64,000 bases of DNA from Nemophila menziesii (GCA_029959085.1 JARWIR010000010.1:33286731-33350730); one strand, 5' to 3'; positions 34,837 through 49,728 are shown, counted from the stretch's first letter. The notes: generated by a model from the letters alone, not told the origin. Translations and numbers: made by a program.

Positions 34837-37800
34837 AATTAACTATCTACATCCACTATTTATATAATAACTTCACATCTAAATTAAATTTAAAGTTACT
34901 TGATTAGGAATAAACCATTTAAATGATGCAAAATAATAATTTTCTTGATATAAGAAGAAACAAGTAACTAACTTTGAACAAATATGGATATCCAAAAATT
35001 TAAATAGATTGTCACTACACAAAAGGTTTATAAAAGGAAGAAGATGTTAACTTTTGTTCTTGCAAAACAAAATTCCAACTACTAAATATATATTGACTAT
35101 TATTTTTAAAGATTATTTTAAATAAAAGATATAAAGGGTCCCTTTAATCAGATTTTGTATAAGATTCAACAAAGTTTACATATAGAAAATTCGACAAATC
35201 TTAAACTTAAAGCTATATAAAGTCTGACTTAAAATTAAAACTGCTAACTATGAAAATAGAATAGAAGAGATGAAACTTACCAAGATGATTACATAGTATG
35301 TTTATCTTTGTTGAAATGACATGGTCAACGATCTTTTCTCTATAAATGTAGCATCAAATAATTAATTGTGTATTTAATTGTGATAACCATTTATTACATT
35401 TATGAAAAAGCAAATGAAACTTTAATTAATTAGAGGGTTTAATTAGAAAAATTAATAATTTTTTTTAATTTTTTTTAACAATTCATAATTATGTATAATA
35501 TAAATAATTTTTTAAATATAATATCTATATTTCTTTATCCATAATATGAATATTATATAACAAATTGACTTTTTCTTACACAAAATTAATTAATTTACTA
35601 AAATAAATAAATAAAAGCTATATATTTATGTTAAAAATTCTATTAAAATAGATTACCTTTCTGGAAAAGTAACGCCATTTTATTTTGGTTTATTTTTTTT
35701 ACTTTATTTATCAAAGATCTAATGATCGAAAATGATGTGGAGTTCATCTCATTCAAAGATTTAGTGATAGAAGTTCATCTTGTGGTGGTTTTAAAAATAT
35801 TTTAATGGATGTAGATCTCTTCTTTACTAGGGAAAATCACAATATTTAGCAAAGTTTAATTTGGATTTAAAATTCATTTCATAAGGTTAGAACAAATGAT
35901 TAATCACTTATATACAATAAATAGGTATTTTTCTGGTTGAAAGATAAAATTATGTGGATTGGGTACATAGCTTAGTATATAATATACAGATCCACAATAT
36001 ATACCTATGTAGATCCAACCTTCTAAATACACCATAGAACTGTAAACAATAAATGATTTGATGACTTCTTACCTTAAAAAAATTCTTGAACCTGCAAAAT
36101 TTGAACTCCACCATACATGTCTTTTTAATTTTGTTTAATACAGTAAAGATTGTGCTTCATAAAATATGAAGACAATGGAAGAGGGAGAATAGAAAGATAG
36201 AAAATGAGTGAAGAAGTAAAAGAGAAGAATAAACAGATGAAAGAAACAAAAAGAAAGATAATAGAAACATATAAAATTGTGTTGGTTTATTTTTAATAAG
36301 CGTGTAAACATATTCTTTTATTAGTAGACAAACTTAAATTAGGTAAATTAATTAAAAAAAAAATTTGATGTGAAAAAGATAAATAGTATCTCTGAATTGA
36401 ATACGATGTTCTCTAATGTCCGACCTTTTTGATAATATTTTTAAATTTTTTTTATTTGCTAGCTTCTTCTAGGGATGACAATTGTTACTTCAATCCCGTA
36501 GAAAACTCTAATGTTGTCACAATTTTAGCCAATTTGGATATTATGATTTATATAAGTAATATAATAATTGTATATCAACATATCTATAATTGAATGAAAG
36601 AAGAGATATAGAATAAAATATTAAAAATTAGATGACCCGATAAAAAAGAAGAAAACTTCATTAATCATTTGAATATCTTTTTTTCAAATAACTATTACAA
36701 TATACATTTCCCTAACGGTAATAAACCATTCTACTATTTTAATTTCAAATACGAATCACCAATCCATTTCCGCATAACTTACAATTTCCTAAACCTATTA
36801 CAAAATCATTACATTGTCATACTCTATTTCAAGAACCTTTCCCTCAAGTATCTGCTGAGAAAAAACTTCTGGATAGTTTTTTTTCCATTGAAAAGTCATT
36901 TGTTGCACTAAAATTGATCATATAACAGAATAAAGAGTAGAAATATTGTTTTGTGAATAAGTAATCCTCTTATTTGAAGCAACAAACATTGATTGATTTG
37001 AAGCACTATATGTTGTTATCCACTTTCTATAACAATATTGAAGCAAATTTTCTTCTTTCTCAGTTTCTCTAGGATTGCACCATGGATGCTACGTTGGATT
37101 TGTAACATGAAAAAAACCTTTTCGAATACTCCACTACTTGTACGAACTAGCATACCTTATGTGTATAATAATCTAAATCGTCACCATTGGAGATTACTAG
37201 CAAGATTCAACGTATTCTCTCATATAATTTACTTTTATTGTAATTTAGTCCATAATCCTTTTATATTATTTCTTGAAATATGTTACTTTTGTAGTATTTA
37301 AATTATTGAATATCAAAACCTGATTATACCGCAATAAAATTATAAAACACAAACGATTAACCTCATAATCCTCTTGGAGAACTGTCTCATATAGCTACTT
37401 ATTACACCGCAATATATATAATTAAGATATTATGATTGAGCGTGTCTCTATCACTTAAGTTATTATATCTATTGTGGTCTAAGATTAAAAAAAAAATTAT
37501 CTGTAACAGGAAAAATTTAATTCTTTTAATGTAAAACTATGATTTTATTTATTTGAATATTGATCAAATTTACTTGTTGAACTAATCAAGTAACGTACTG
37601 TATTTTCTTATTTTTTAAGTTATAAAATTAATTGAAAATTTTAATAAAAACAAACTTATTTAATACAGTAAATTTATTTTATTTTATTTCCAATCAAAAT
37701 ATGTATAATATGATAAATATGTGATATATAGCATTACTCAAACAATGAAATCTAGATTATAAAGATAAAAAATTATTTTCACTAATATTCACTACTATAT

Positions 37801-38134
37801 TCATCAATCATCACTATTTTCTATATAAGAAGACACTTTATTTCTTTTCCCAATTGAGTTGCTAAACAACTGTTATGTGACATGTTATTTAGTAATTGGT
37901 ATTATAACTTAACAACCTAGTTAGTTAATGTTCTAAACTTGTATAGCCCCTTCATAAAAGTACGATAATTAAGATTTTAAATATCCTTTTACATATAATA
38001 TTATCTTTGAAAAAAATTGACACACATAAATTAATTTTCTGAGTTTCTAGATTACTTTTTATAATCCTTCCAAATATATTTCTAACACCCTAACATTTTC
38101 GAATACCGTAGGTCTTGTCTTTTCTGTTCATTTA
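34834..38134. other. AT-rich non-coding block (A2)
   Basis: Counterpart of 2,540-5,770 with small indels: it keeps the ~150 bp missing from copy 1 near 4,056 and lacks a piece near 36,555. It holds the intact target sequence (AAATATAATATCTATAT, near 35,515) of the LTR element found at 61,933. No identified gene. Confidence 0.5.
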
Positions 38135-38966
38135 TCAGCTATAAAGCTTATAATCTTTCGCCTTGATGATAAATTTCCTTAACCCTCCAATCGGCGCAAC
38201 AATCATTAAAATTACTCCCAACATGGTGCATATTTTTAATATCACATTTTATGTCGAGCCAATAGCCTATATAGTTTTCAAAAACAAAATCAGAACATTA
38301 ATTTTAAGTGAACCAAACATAACTAGTTTGTAAACCACAAGAGGCTGAGTTATTCGATTTGTATATTTCTAACCACATAATACAAGGAAGTTAAAACAAA
38401 ACATGTGAAATATAACTCAACCTAGGTATCACAATAAAGTCATACATTTCAAACCAAGATATTTAGTAATGTTTGCTTACAAAGTATTTGGTTGGAAAAA
38501 AACCCTCCAAAAGCCTGAGAAGCCATCCGAAGAAAGAGAAAATAATATCAATGAACATTGTAAATGCAACGTATATGTTTCTTAAAACACATCACAACCC
38601 CTAAGCTAGCACTAAATCCTGAATTCTTTACAAGCATTGTTTTCATCATGTCAAAATTAAAAGACGAATTCCATTAGATAGGTGAATACAAGGGCCGACA
38701 GTAGGAGTCTACTTTCCCTTGGATGCTTATTATGCAATAAAAATGTCTTTTTGACCAAAAAGATAACTTATCATTGATTTGTACATGATAATTACCAATA
38801 ATATGAATGGCATCAAACATCTTAGCCCTAGCTATGAGCAATATCGGTTTCTCCAAATTCACAAGAATGTCATCTTCAACTGTATGACCAAATATATAGT
38901 AACTAATTAGTGCAACAAGGAAGTAACAAAAAGAGACAATTATATTGGCAACAATTACTCTTCTCC
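38135..38966 (-). pseudogene. LHT-type amino-acid transporter pseudogene (copy 2, uninterrupted)
   Basis: Same minus-strand gene remnant as 5,771-12,818 without the CACTA insertion. From the 5' side of the gene it shows an exon at about 38,785-38,966 (VEDDILVNLEKPILLIARA, FDAIHIIGNY, then a damaged CAT|GTAC splice), FDMMKTMLVKN, RNIYVAFTMFIDIIFSFFG and the C-terminal APIGGL...KLYS ending TGA at 38,135-38,137. Joins between segments are out of frame and the first exons are absent. Confidence 0.82.
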
Positions 38967-39539
38967 ATATATGTATTACACTACACTAACCTATTAATTC
39001 CTATATTATACAATATAACTTATATTTTATCATTGAAAAAACAAAATATTATACAAATAACTGAAATTTATACAAACAACAAAATAAATTAAAATCATAG
39101 GAAGATGATTTTAAGAAGTTGAGGTGGGCCAAGTGAAGATTTCCTAAATTCAGGGGGAACCATAAAGTGTAAGTATACATATTTTATAGGGTCAAATTGT
39201 ATTTTTTTTGGGAAACCTTGGTGGAACACCAAAACCATTTTTGTATAGGGTCGGCACTTGAATTATTGAAGTGTTGATAACTTCACATGTTAAAAATTGG
39301 ATAAAATTTCTTTCATTTTAATGTTTTTATTTGGTATAGTTAAGATATAAAAAATTAGTTATAACATTATATTCTAACATGCGAGTTGATGAAATGTACT
39401 AATTGCCACTCTTTACAAAGCTATGGAATATTATGTTTGTCTCCCATAGTAGAAATTTGGAAAGAAACATATCTATTTCATTATTAAAAAAGAGATAAAT
39501 GTACTTACAGTATTTTTTTTTGGAATAGATTGACCATCC
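38967..39539. other. Non-coding flank (copy 2)
   Basis: Counterpart of 12,819-13,389; nothing recognised. Confidence 0.4.
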
Positions 39540-40996
39540 TTGAAAGAAGTAAGTGAAGGATTTGCAATCACGGTTATATCAAATATATGAGCAGTGGAAA
39601 CAAGTAATTGCAATCCTAAGTCAATCTAGTGCGATGTAAGAATTTAAATAGAAACAAAGTATTTCGATTACATACCTTAACGCTTTGTATGAGAATTGAA
39701 TTGGACTAACCCAGCTTCAAAAACTTGAAGCATCCACGCTTTGCACACCGAGTTTGATCCTTGCTTTCAGAATCCAATTCTGACTTGGAGATAAAAGACT
39801 TTTAGCTTTCTGTGGTTTTTTTCTTGGAAGAAAACTGATGAGACAAAATTCTCTTTGTATAATGACTCTCATTATATTATAAACCCAACAGAAGAAAATG
39901 AAAAGACAAAGAATATGAAAAGTCAGAAACATATAATGAATTTAATTATCTTAATAATCTGGTCCATTACCACTTCTGAAGTGGACTTGGACTTTCTTCA
40001 TTATACAAAAACACTTGACTAGCCCAGCGGTTAGTGACACGTCCACAAACTAGTCAATATTTTTTTCCATTTTTCTGTTAATATACCAATATTCCAAGTA
40101 TATAATTAATTAATATTTATTATCTAATAATAAAATTAATTAACGTCCGGATCATAAACGTATTCACTTTATCTTTACACCTCCGGATCATCCTGGAATA
40201 TGGTACAACTGTCAAATCCCATTAGAGAATCAACTACGTTACACGTTGATTATCAACGATTGACGAATGACCTAAGAAACTCCTTTCTTCATTCATTCTA
40301 TCACCTTGGCCAAGGATTCGATACAATCGTTATAAACTTATGACATCGTAGAGCTCAAACTCTTGACCTAGAGTTGATAGATTCCATCTTGACTCATCCC
40401 TAGGAGCATATATACTTAGCTACGTTCAATATCCTTTCGACTAGCATTATGACACACTAGTAGTCCAGTATCAAAACATAACAAGCACATACACAACTAT
40501 AGTGATGATCTCAGGTCAAAGGATTACAAGTATAAAAATCCTTATAGAGATTAACCTACTTGACAGTTCAAAGTAATTAACCATTAGGAATCTCTAGTTT
40601 TAGTCGGTTCGATAATCACATCTCTATGTGATGTATTATCTATGCACCTAACTCGGTAAGCGAGAACTACCGATATTTATCCAATAAATACTTGTTAGCT
40701 AATCTAACCGGATCATCAAGGTACTAACTCGATGATCCTACGATTAAGAACAAGTTTAGCTTAAGTCCTATGAGCTAAATTCTCATTATAATAACACCTT
40801 ATGATATTTAGTTCGTAACTTAATCAAGGATTTGCCTTTATATTATGTAGATGAATACCATAATCATAAAAGTTTGCTATAGATTCAAGGAAACAATTTC
40901 TTTAATCAATGCGGTAGTGATAACTATTATCGTGTACAGTAAACACTTGTGTTCAATTCATTACAAGACGATCGTGGCTAGGGATTAATTCCAACA
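39540..40996 (-). repeat. Ty1/copia-type LTR (copy 2)
   Basis: Counterpart of 13,390-15,052, with TGTTGGAATTAATCCC from 40,996 after the same polypurine tract. It is shorter because pieces corresponding to about 13,920-13,975 and 14,045-14,200 are missing. Confidence 0.68.
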
Positions 40997-43900
40997 ATCT
41001 CCCACTTGGCCTAGACCCAATCGCTCAAGTACCATAATTCATAAACAGTTTGTTCTCATCAGACTCTTCTGATAGACACACTTAGATGAATATATCTACA
41101 TCATTTTCCCTTTCTTCTACCTATTGAATGTGAACATCTTCATGTTCATAATATCTCGAATCAAGCTTACTACTGCAAAATTTGTTTGGATTTATAGTCT
41201 GATCTACTATCTATATTTTAGAAATCACACAATATATATAAGAACCATTGTATCCAAACAACTTGCATAGTTGCATCTTATGATGTTATGTATTCTACTT
41301 TTAGTAACCAAAATCCGCTATAGTATCTTGATTGGAACTATTCCAATTCACTTCTCCTCTATATAGACACAACCATATGTTGATTTGCTATCATCCACGT
41401 TTGAAGCAAAACAAGCATCTATTTACCCACTTAACTTCAGCTTATATTCTCTACGTATGAGTAATGTGTCCTTAATACTTCTTACGTACTTAAGGATAGT
41501 CTTTACTACTTTTAAACATTCTTCGTCAAGGTTACCTTCATACTCACTCGCTACTCCTAGCGTGTAGTACACTTCAGGTCTTATACATTTTTCATGGTAT
41601 GCTAGATAGATCCTTATTGTTTTAACAAACATGACTATTCACATTCATTCTCTTACTTTTAGGGTCCTAGAACAAACCCTCCCATTAAGAATAATTCCAA
41701 AACCTATTGTCAAATAGATCCTCTTGGAATTTCCATGTGATACTTTTAAAAAAGTATAAATGTAGTAAGATTGATATAGTTCAAGTAGCTTCTAATCTAT
41801 CTTTGTAGATCCCAATTCAAAGAATATAAGCTACTTTCCTAAATCTTTCATGGAGAACTATTAGACAATTAAAAACTTGGTTAATTGCTTGGTTGGTATA
41901 TCATATCCTTATGTGATAATATGTCATCTACATATAACACTAGGAAGATAAGTGTACTCCCACTATTCCTTTGTACTCTTATGACTCTTATTCTAAAATC
42001 ATAAAATCAAACTATTTGATTGTTTGAAAGAGAATAATCCAACTTAGTGACATTTGCTGAATCCATTAAATGGATTATTGGAACTTACATATTTTATTAT
42101 GAGTAAATGGCAATATGAGACATTTAGGATTGGTCTTAAGGACGTCATAGACTCCCATTTAGTGAAAACTATTTTCACATGATATTACCATATCTCATAA
42201 TAATAGTATGTAGTTACCAATAGTAGAATCTGAAATAAATTAAGCATTTATATAAAAAGGGAATTTTCCATAATAGATGTTTTCCTTTTGATTAAAACGC
42301 TTTGCAATTAGCACGTTATAGGTCTCTACCTTACCGTCTACTCCAATCATTTCCTTAGCACCCATTTACTATAAATGGATCTTATATATATTAAAGATTC
42401 AACCAAAGTACTATACTTTGTTGGTTCTTTTAGATACTAATTCGGATTATATGGTTCTTAACCACTTGTCACTATCTAGACTAGTCATAGCCTCTTCATA
42501 CTGATTTAGGATCATCACTTGATGGGGTTATCATCTATATGATTTCCTCATCAAACTATCACCATTATTACAATTTATTTTGGTGTATGATGATATTTAT
42601 ATATCATATAGGAAGCTTGTGTACAATAAATGCTTCTTTCTCTTAATTTTGTTAACTTCCTTGTTCCAAAAGAGGTTCAAATCGTCTATAATTACTCAAA
42701 GTTTGAGACTTGAACCTTAAATGAAACTATTAACTCATCAAGGAAAGACATATCGGTATGCATCTGATGGTATATAGCTTGTATAAATAACTCTGAAATC
42801 TTTATTTCATTTTGATCTATTTCTACATTATGAATCCCTTCACTATGGAATTCCAATCTGGAAATGTTGTATTCCTTACCACAAAATCTTTGTGTTCAGA
42901 ATGGTGTAGGAATATAATCATGTCATTTTCTATGAGTATCCAACAAATCTATATTTGAAAGATCTCAACTCAAGCTTAACCATCATAGTCGTTTAATATA
43001 AATCAAACAACTTCAAACTTCTACAGTTTGAGGTTTAACTTATGTTATCTCCATATCACATATGGATTTTATCGACTATTTAGTGGGAACTAAGAGCTCA
43101 TCATGTATGCAATTGACTTTAAAACATAACCTCATAAGAATATTCGAAAATCAGTGATCCACTGAGACAAAATCTAACTTTGTCATAGATACTCTATAAT
43201 TCATTGCTAATATTTTCACCTCTACAAGTTGATATCTTACTTCTTTAATACTCTTATATACTTGCTTTCAACTTCACTCAATTGTAATTTGAACATTTCA
43301 AATCATTTATATTGGTGTTACATTTGGAAAACACATCTATATCTGTTATATAGTTAGTGAAGGAGATGAAGTAAGAATATATATTTTCAGCTAAAGTTCG
43401 GACTGAACACATGCATCAATATGTAATGGACGTAAGAACTCATTAGCATTGTCTCTATTTTCATCAAAATGAGATTTAGTCATATTTCATTGAGATCAGT
43501 CTCACAAGTTTCATATGATTCAAAGTCATATTCTTCAAGGAAATCTTCCTTGTGAAACTAGTAAACTTTTTCTCACAGTTTATGACTTAGTCTTTAACAC
43601 CAAAGATAAGGTTTGATTAGTACGATTATCTATTTCGATTTATGACCAAAAACAACTATAACATTGTTCTGTAGTTATTTTAGGCAATTATAATCACCAT
43701 ATTGTAAGTATCCAAATATTGGGGTGTAATTCATCACTATGAAAAACTTCATTGGTCATTTTATATTACATTAATACACCATAACTATCTTATGATCAAA
43801 TGAACATTTTTGTTCGAAAATAAGTTTATAAAACAACATACAGATTTCTTACAATATGTTTTGCCAGATGCATCTTTAAAGAATTAGTTATTACAATTGT

Positions 43901-44420
43901 GGCTGCAACAATTGGTCCATAACCGAAATTGTAATTTAACTTCTCTTATTCTTATTTGTATATTAATCTTTTGAGTATGCAACATTTTGCATATTTCTAA
44001 GCTACTACGAGTATTCAATACCCTTTCTGTGTAATTAATAGAAGTTCAAGAAATTACGGAAATAATTTCCATTAATGCCCTTACCTTGTTTCTTGGTATT
44101 AGATAATTGGTATCTAACTGTCATACAAAGTTACTTATACATCTTCTAAAGATATTTAAGGCTTCATGGGAATATCATGCTTAAAATGTCTTTTGGAGTT
44201 CATAATTCATGGATACAAAAATATACACTTAGTACCATTGCTAAGTTCATATTACTTTAGACATGCATCATATACATTCTATGCATCCTCAAGAGACACT
44301 TTAGTCAATAGCTCATTGAACATATCAATGAGTCTCATGTGTATAAGAAAGACTCTCAAGTTGCACTCATACTTATTGAGATTACCCAACCAACTTGGGA
44401 TGATTTAAGAAGTGATTTCG
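40997..44420 (-). pseudogene. Degenerate Ty1/copia internal region (copy 2)
   Basis: Counterpart of 15,053-18,480, with the same RNase H traces (VVKTILKYVRSIKD, DDSKSTYGCVY near 41,360-41,600). It has many stops and shares most lesions with copy 1, so the element had decayed before the block was duplicated. Confidence 0.7.
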
Positions 44421-45229
44421 CAAAAATATCGAGAAATCTAATCATGGCAAGGAATAGGGAACAACGCTGTAGGAACACTATTATATAACTGACATATATA
44501 TGGACTGTTATCTAAGAGATATATATTGGAAACTTTAAAACATAAATGAGCCTCCTGGTAGTCAGGTCGTTTCTCACGCATAATTAAAGTGAAGAATAAA
44601 AACTATAAAACATGAATGAGCTCCCTGGTAGTCAGGTCGTTTCTCACTTATAATTATAGTGTGGTACTGGTGTCGCCTAGGGTGTGATAAAATAAGATAA
44701 ATAATAAGTCAGAAAACAACGCACTCTCACCCTAGACAGATACAGTACTGCAAGAATTACAGGACGAATGCAAGTTTTAATGATAAGTTGAGTTCGTTCT
44801 CAGAGACTTAGTGTGTTAATCGGATAGGTAGCAATAACGAGTAAAAAGTAATTAATTAAAAGACAGGAAAATAAAGGAGAATAATTCGAGATTAATAATT
44901 AAACTAAGGATCAATAAAGACAATGGAATAAATACGAAGAAATATGAGATGAGAAGTATAGCTTAGGTTTTGCTAGTATGCACTAATCCTTCTAATTATT
45001 TCTATCAAATCTAGTTAATAAGGGAGATAATTAGCTCTTAGATACTTAGTCAGGATTCTAAATTCCCATACCTTAGACATTGAGAGCGACTAAGGGGGCT
45101 ACGGACACACCACGAGGCTGGTTCAAATAGGGTTTACAAGCGCTACCAAGGCCCTAAGCAATCAATTTCCATACATGGTGATAGTGGTTAAATTATACCC
45201 TAATGACTATCTAGTTAGAATTAGACACT
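44421..45229. other. 70-bp repeats and retroelement-like sequence (copy 2)
   Basis: Counterpart of 18,481-19,285, including the two 70-bp units (about 44,531-44,670). No gene. Confidence 0.4.
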
Positions 45230-45555
45230 GGAGTTGGTTAAATTATAATTCGCTGGACTTGCTAGGGGGAAAATCAAGTGCTGGACCTGCTTGGGGTGGA
45301 TAGTTGGGTTGTAGGACTTAATGGGATAATATCTCTTTTAATTATTGGATGAAAATTTATTTGTGTTTTGATTTTATATGATTTAATTCTGAATTAGCTG
45401 AAATGAAAGTTATAGCTAAAAATTAATTAGGATTATAAAGGGAAAATTTTATGATTTTTAAAAGTATAAGGATTTAGTTGCAATTTAAAAATATTTAAAA
45501 TAATTATAAGGACTAATATGGATTTTTGATTAATTTAGTGTTAGAATTATTTAAA
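45230..45555 (+). mobile_element. Element 2, 5' fragment
   Basis: Matches 19,286-19,615 and stops in the first 140-bp repeat (TTAGTGTTAGAATTATTTAAA). It is then joined to sequence corresponding to the tail of the S1 block (TTAAGATATTATTATTGAGC), which leads into an inverted element 2. Confidence 0.7.
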
Positions 45556-46065
45556 AAATTTATTATAATTAAGATATTATTATTGAGCGTGTCTATATCA
45601 CTTAATTTATTATATCTATTGTGGTCTAAGATCTAAATTTTTTATCTGTAACAGGAAATATTTAATTATTTTAATGTAAAACTATGATTTTATTTATTTG
45701 AATATTGATCAAATTTAATTGTTGAACTAATCAAGTATCGTACTGTATAATCTTATTTTTAATTATATTTTAAATTTTTTTGTTGTTTTAATTTAATTTG
45801 TATTTTGTTTTGATTTAATTTGTTTTTTATTTTAAATATAATACAAGTGAAATTCATAAATAAACAAAATCTACGAATTTAAAAAAAAAATACCATAATA
45901 AAATTAAAATCGAGTCAAACATAGTAAAAAAAAGTCAAGATAAAGTCTGACGTCCGATAATAAAAGTAAATATAAACTTAAAAAATCAACATAAACCGAA
46001 AAAAGGCAAATCAAGTCAAATCAACACCAACAAAACACAAACACTCACAAATCACTCAATCTCTC
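45556..46065. other. S1-tail fragment and 3' flank of inverted element 2
   Basis: Counterpart of 27,780-28,255. No gene. Confidence 0.5.
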
Positions 46066-47673
46066 TTATTCCTCTTCATCTGCTCTCTCTTTATTTGTAG
46101 GGGCCTCAAGGGCGGTGATCGGGGGAAGACCTTGGGTGGCTCTCATACTATTCAACGCTTCGAGGAGCGTGTCGACCATGCTCGGCGGCTGACTCGTAAA
46201 AGTTGTCGAGGGGGTCGATTTGGTGGCCGGATTCGGTATAGGGTCAAGGCCTTGAGACGCGCGAAACTCCTTCATCCCTGCCAGCATCGCCTGGAGAAGC
46301 TGCTCGTTCTGCCTAACACAAGGGTCCGGTTGTGTAGAAGTCCGGGCTCTTTTCCAGACCGGACCAATGGCTAGCACCCAATATTTTGTCTTCAGTTGGG
46401 CAATGACCTTTATTATAGTCTCCAGCATGGCATCAATCCGTTCCTGCACAGGAACAGCAGCAGCCTCGGATCCAGCCTCGATAACCCACTATCTTAGCTT
46501 CTCTCGATAAACTCCTTGTAATGAGATTTCAATTTTAAAAAAATTAAAATAATCAAAAAGTAAAGTTAAAAATAATTAATTAAATTAAAGCAATTAAAAA
46601 TCAAATAAAAAAACTTACGCTAGTTTTTTTTAAACACTCGTCCCGCTAGGTATCTGTAGCCGCATCATAAGAGATGTGATCGAAGTAGCCACCTAAAGGT
46701 GGAATTTCCATCTTTTCTTGGGTTTGGTCGTCAAAAAAAGTCAATGGCTCCTTAGTTTGGGTCTTCAGCTTCCCCTATACAGTATTCAATAACAAATAAT
46801 AATTTTTTAAAAATTAATTAATAAAATAATAAATTATATTTTTATTACAATAAATTATTTCTTATACCTCTATAATGACCTCCCGAGTCTTGGATAAGTT
46901 CCTCGACCCCGTCTTGCTCGGAATTGTTTGCTTTTCCCGATTGGTTTTATTAATTTCCGCCTGACTCTGTTACAATTTTATTTCAGAAAATTAATAAATA
47001 AAGAATTATAAAATATTATTTTAGCTAAGGAAAAAATTTAAACTTTTGTAACTGAACATTCTCGTTATCCCACATCTCTTTTGCTTTCCCCCAAAACTCC
47101 GGAAGAACGTCTGGGGGTGTTGTATTCGTGACGTAGTAGTTGTGCTTTAGATCCCCCTTCCAACGCCTATAGCTCGTAGCTTGCATCGTGTTCAATCCCT
47201 TCGTGAATTCATCCCAGTCGTTTCGCCTTCTCCATTCCTAAGATCGAAAAACTCTTGAACTTGGACTTGAATAGTCCCTGTATAGTGATCGGGCACATCT
47301 TTCCTGCTTTTGTAGCACGGATGCACAGATTCACGAATTGCGGCCCCCTCCACCTGGGCCACATGTTTTCCGTACTCACCCACGAAATTCCAAGTATTAT
47401 CGAGTATGCAGAAGTCAACATGGATGTGCCAACCTACTTTCTCCTTAGTTTCTTGGGTCGATTTTAAGGATATGACGCCTCAGGAGCGTCTTCTTCGAGA
47501 AGATGTTAAATTGAATAATATTAAATAATTATTTACTTATATTTATTTAACGTGATTGATTACTTTAGATTACCCGATGGTTGGGAATAGTCGGCTAAAG
47601 GACGGTTCGGACCCCTTGGAGGATCCTGTTCGTTCCCATCTCTGTCGTGGTTACAGGACAATACATCTGTCAT
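46066..47673 (-). pseudogene. Element 2 TnpA-like gene, inverted copy 2
   Basis: Minus-strand counterpart of 28,256-29,881, ATG at 47,671-47,673. It is older or separately derived: exon 2 lacks the TAG and the one-base losses of the other inverted copies (it reads KEKVGWP...HVAQVEGAAIRESVH), but a different change affects the FFDL region, and the C-terminal acidic tail ends early at TAA (46,066). The exon 4 TAG is present. Its upstream side is cut at about 48,066, within the 140-bp repeats. Confidence 0.73.
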
Positions 47674-48066
47674 CTATAATTTAAAGGAAATAAAAAAACA
47701 AATATTAAATTCTTTACAAATTAAATACAAAATTCTTTACGAATTAAATACTTAATCATTACAATATGAATAACTAAATAAATTATTACTAATTGAATAA
47801 TTAAATAAATAATTATTACAATCAAATAAATAAATAATTATTACAATTAAATGAACAAATAATCATTACAATTAAATAAATTAATAATATATTAGTACAA
47901 TATTGGATCAAAATAATTAATTTACAGGATATCAACTGTAAGAAAAAAAATTAGTACAAATAAAATAAATTATTACATATAAAACCCTATATTTTTTTAA
48001 ATTGAAATTTAGTCCAGGGAATTTTTAGTAATAATTTTAAAAATTGCAAATTAGTCCTTTAATTTA
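47674..48066. other. Leader of inverted element 2, truncated
   Basis: AT-rich; holds TTACAGGATATCAACTGTAAG and the beginning of one 140-bp unit, then joins MULE exon 1 at AATTTAGTGTACTCC. Confidence 0.5.
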
Positions 48067-49728
48067 GTGTACTCCATTGATGAGCATGAAAGATGGAAGT
48101 TTGGCTGGGAAGGAGACTTCAGGACGATTATATGGTCGCTAAATCATAGTCTTGTGTCGGATTCGAAATTTCAGTAATCGCGAATAGCCTCGCAGTTGTT
48201 CACCAACCACAGGATGCGGTAGATTCTATGGACATTGTTCATATACCACCACAAGCATCGGTTGAAGAAGAATCCAAAGATGACGATGAAGCTGATGAAA
48301 ACAACTACCATCACAAGGTTAGAATACTAAAGAGAAATGTTTGGAAACATGCTCTTAGAGAACCCGATCAAAGTTTTCATGATGGGATACAAGAATTTCG
48401 ACGTGCACTCGCGAAATACGTGTGTGAAACTGAATACACTTTCCATTTTGACATAATCGCCCAAACCGTATAAGCGCATATTGCTCCAAAGCAAAAGCTT
48501 CATGTTTAATTTATTATATACAACCCATCATATTATTTAGGTAAACCACCAAATTTACACGAGCACACCACCACTGGCCATCATCATAGGTTCATGCATG
48601 CAGCCCATCAGATTAGTCTGTTTACCCATCTTATTTACACTAACACGCCACCAATAATATATATCATATTTTTATACAGTTATAAATTCTTTCTAATGAA
48701 TTATATACAATTTGCAGGATGTAAATGGTATGTGTATGTCTCTAAAGACAATGATAATAAAAAAGCCTACATCATGACATTTGTCAAAATTCACACGTGC
48801 GGCCCACCGATGACAAAATTCACAAATCCTCGGTTAACTGGCGATTTAATCAAGGACGTCATAATCGACATGATGCGGTCTAAACCTGATACTAAACCAG
48901 GTCATGTGATGAACTTCCTTAAATATGAATATGGATACAATATTTCATACAAGGTTACTTACGGTGATGTGCATAAGGCGCGTGATGATATTTTTGGCAA
49001 TACTGGGGTGTCTTACAATAGGATTCAGGCTTACTTTGACAAACTCAGTGAGATAGACCCATTAGGTGTTGTTTCACTTGAATGTGAACCATCGAACCGT
49101 TCATTTACGAGATGCCATTTTCCGTTTGGTGCATGTGTTGAAGGATTTAATCACTGCCGTCCTTTGGTGTTTCTAGACGCAACCTTCCTTAAGAAAAAAT
49201 ATAAAGGTCAACTCCTCGTCGCTACTGCAAAAGATGCCAATCAAGGTATTACATTCCTCTTTTATTTACAAATACAGCATATTATTCAACTTACCTACAC
49301 CATTCACGTGACCGTTTTCAGGTTTGTTCCCAGACGCCTTTTCGATCGTTAGGTAAGAGGACACTATTAACTGGACACATTTTCTTTGTTTCCTTGCACC
49401 ACTAATCTTTTCAGGTGACGTGAAATTCGTATCTGATCGATATGGAGGAATTGCTAATGCTCTTGATTATGTTTTTTCGCTTGCATACCACGCTTATTGT
49501 TAGCGTAATTTGAAAGAGAATCTTAAGACAAAATTCAAGAGATCAAAATCCCAGAGGGAAACAATGCTATATCTGCTCAATAGAATTTGTTTTGCAGCTA
49601 CTTCGGAAACTTTTGATGATTTCCTTCATATGTTTCTTGAAACAGGTGGTCAGAAAGCTGTCAATTTCATGAAAAATCTACCTAAAGAGAAGTTTTCATG
49701 GGTAAACATACAGGGAAATGACATTTAA
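48067..49728 (+). pseudogene. MULE transposase remnant, copy A3
   Basis: Exon 1 lacks its first ~140 bp and runs to 48,467; intron 48,468-48,717; exon 2 48,718-49,245; intron 49,246-49,321; exon 3 from 49,322. This copy preserves the DNA-binding-domain start C-K-W-Y-V-Y-V, where A2 and A4 have a stop, and the in-frame FDIIAQTV before the intron. Exon 2 is fully open with FLDATFL. Defects: 5' truncation, a one-base loss in exon 1 (SEF to SDS), TAG in exon 3 at about 49,501 (as in copy A1), and the shared 3' deletion ending at 49,728. Confidence 0.84.
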
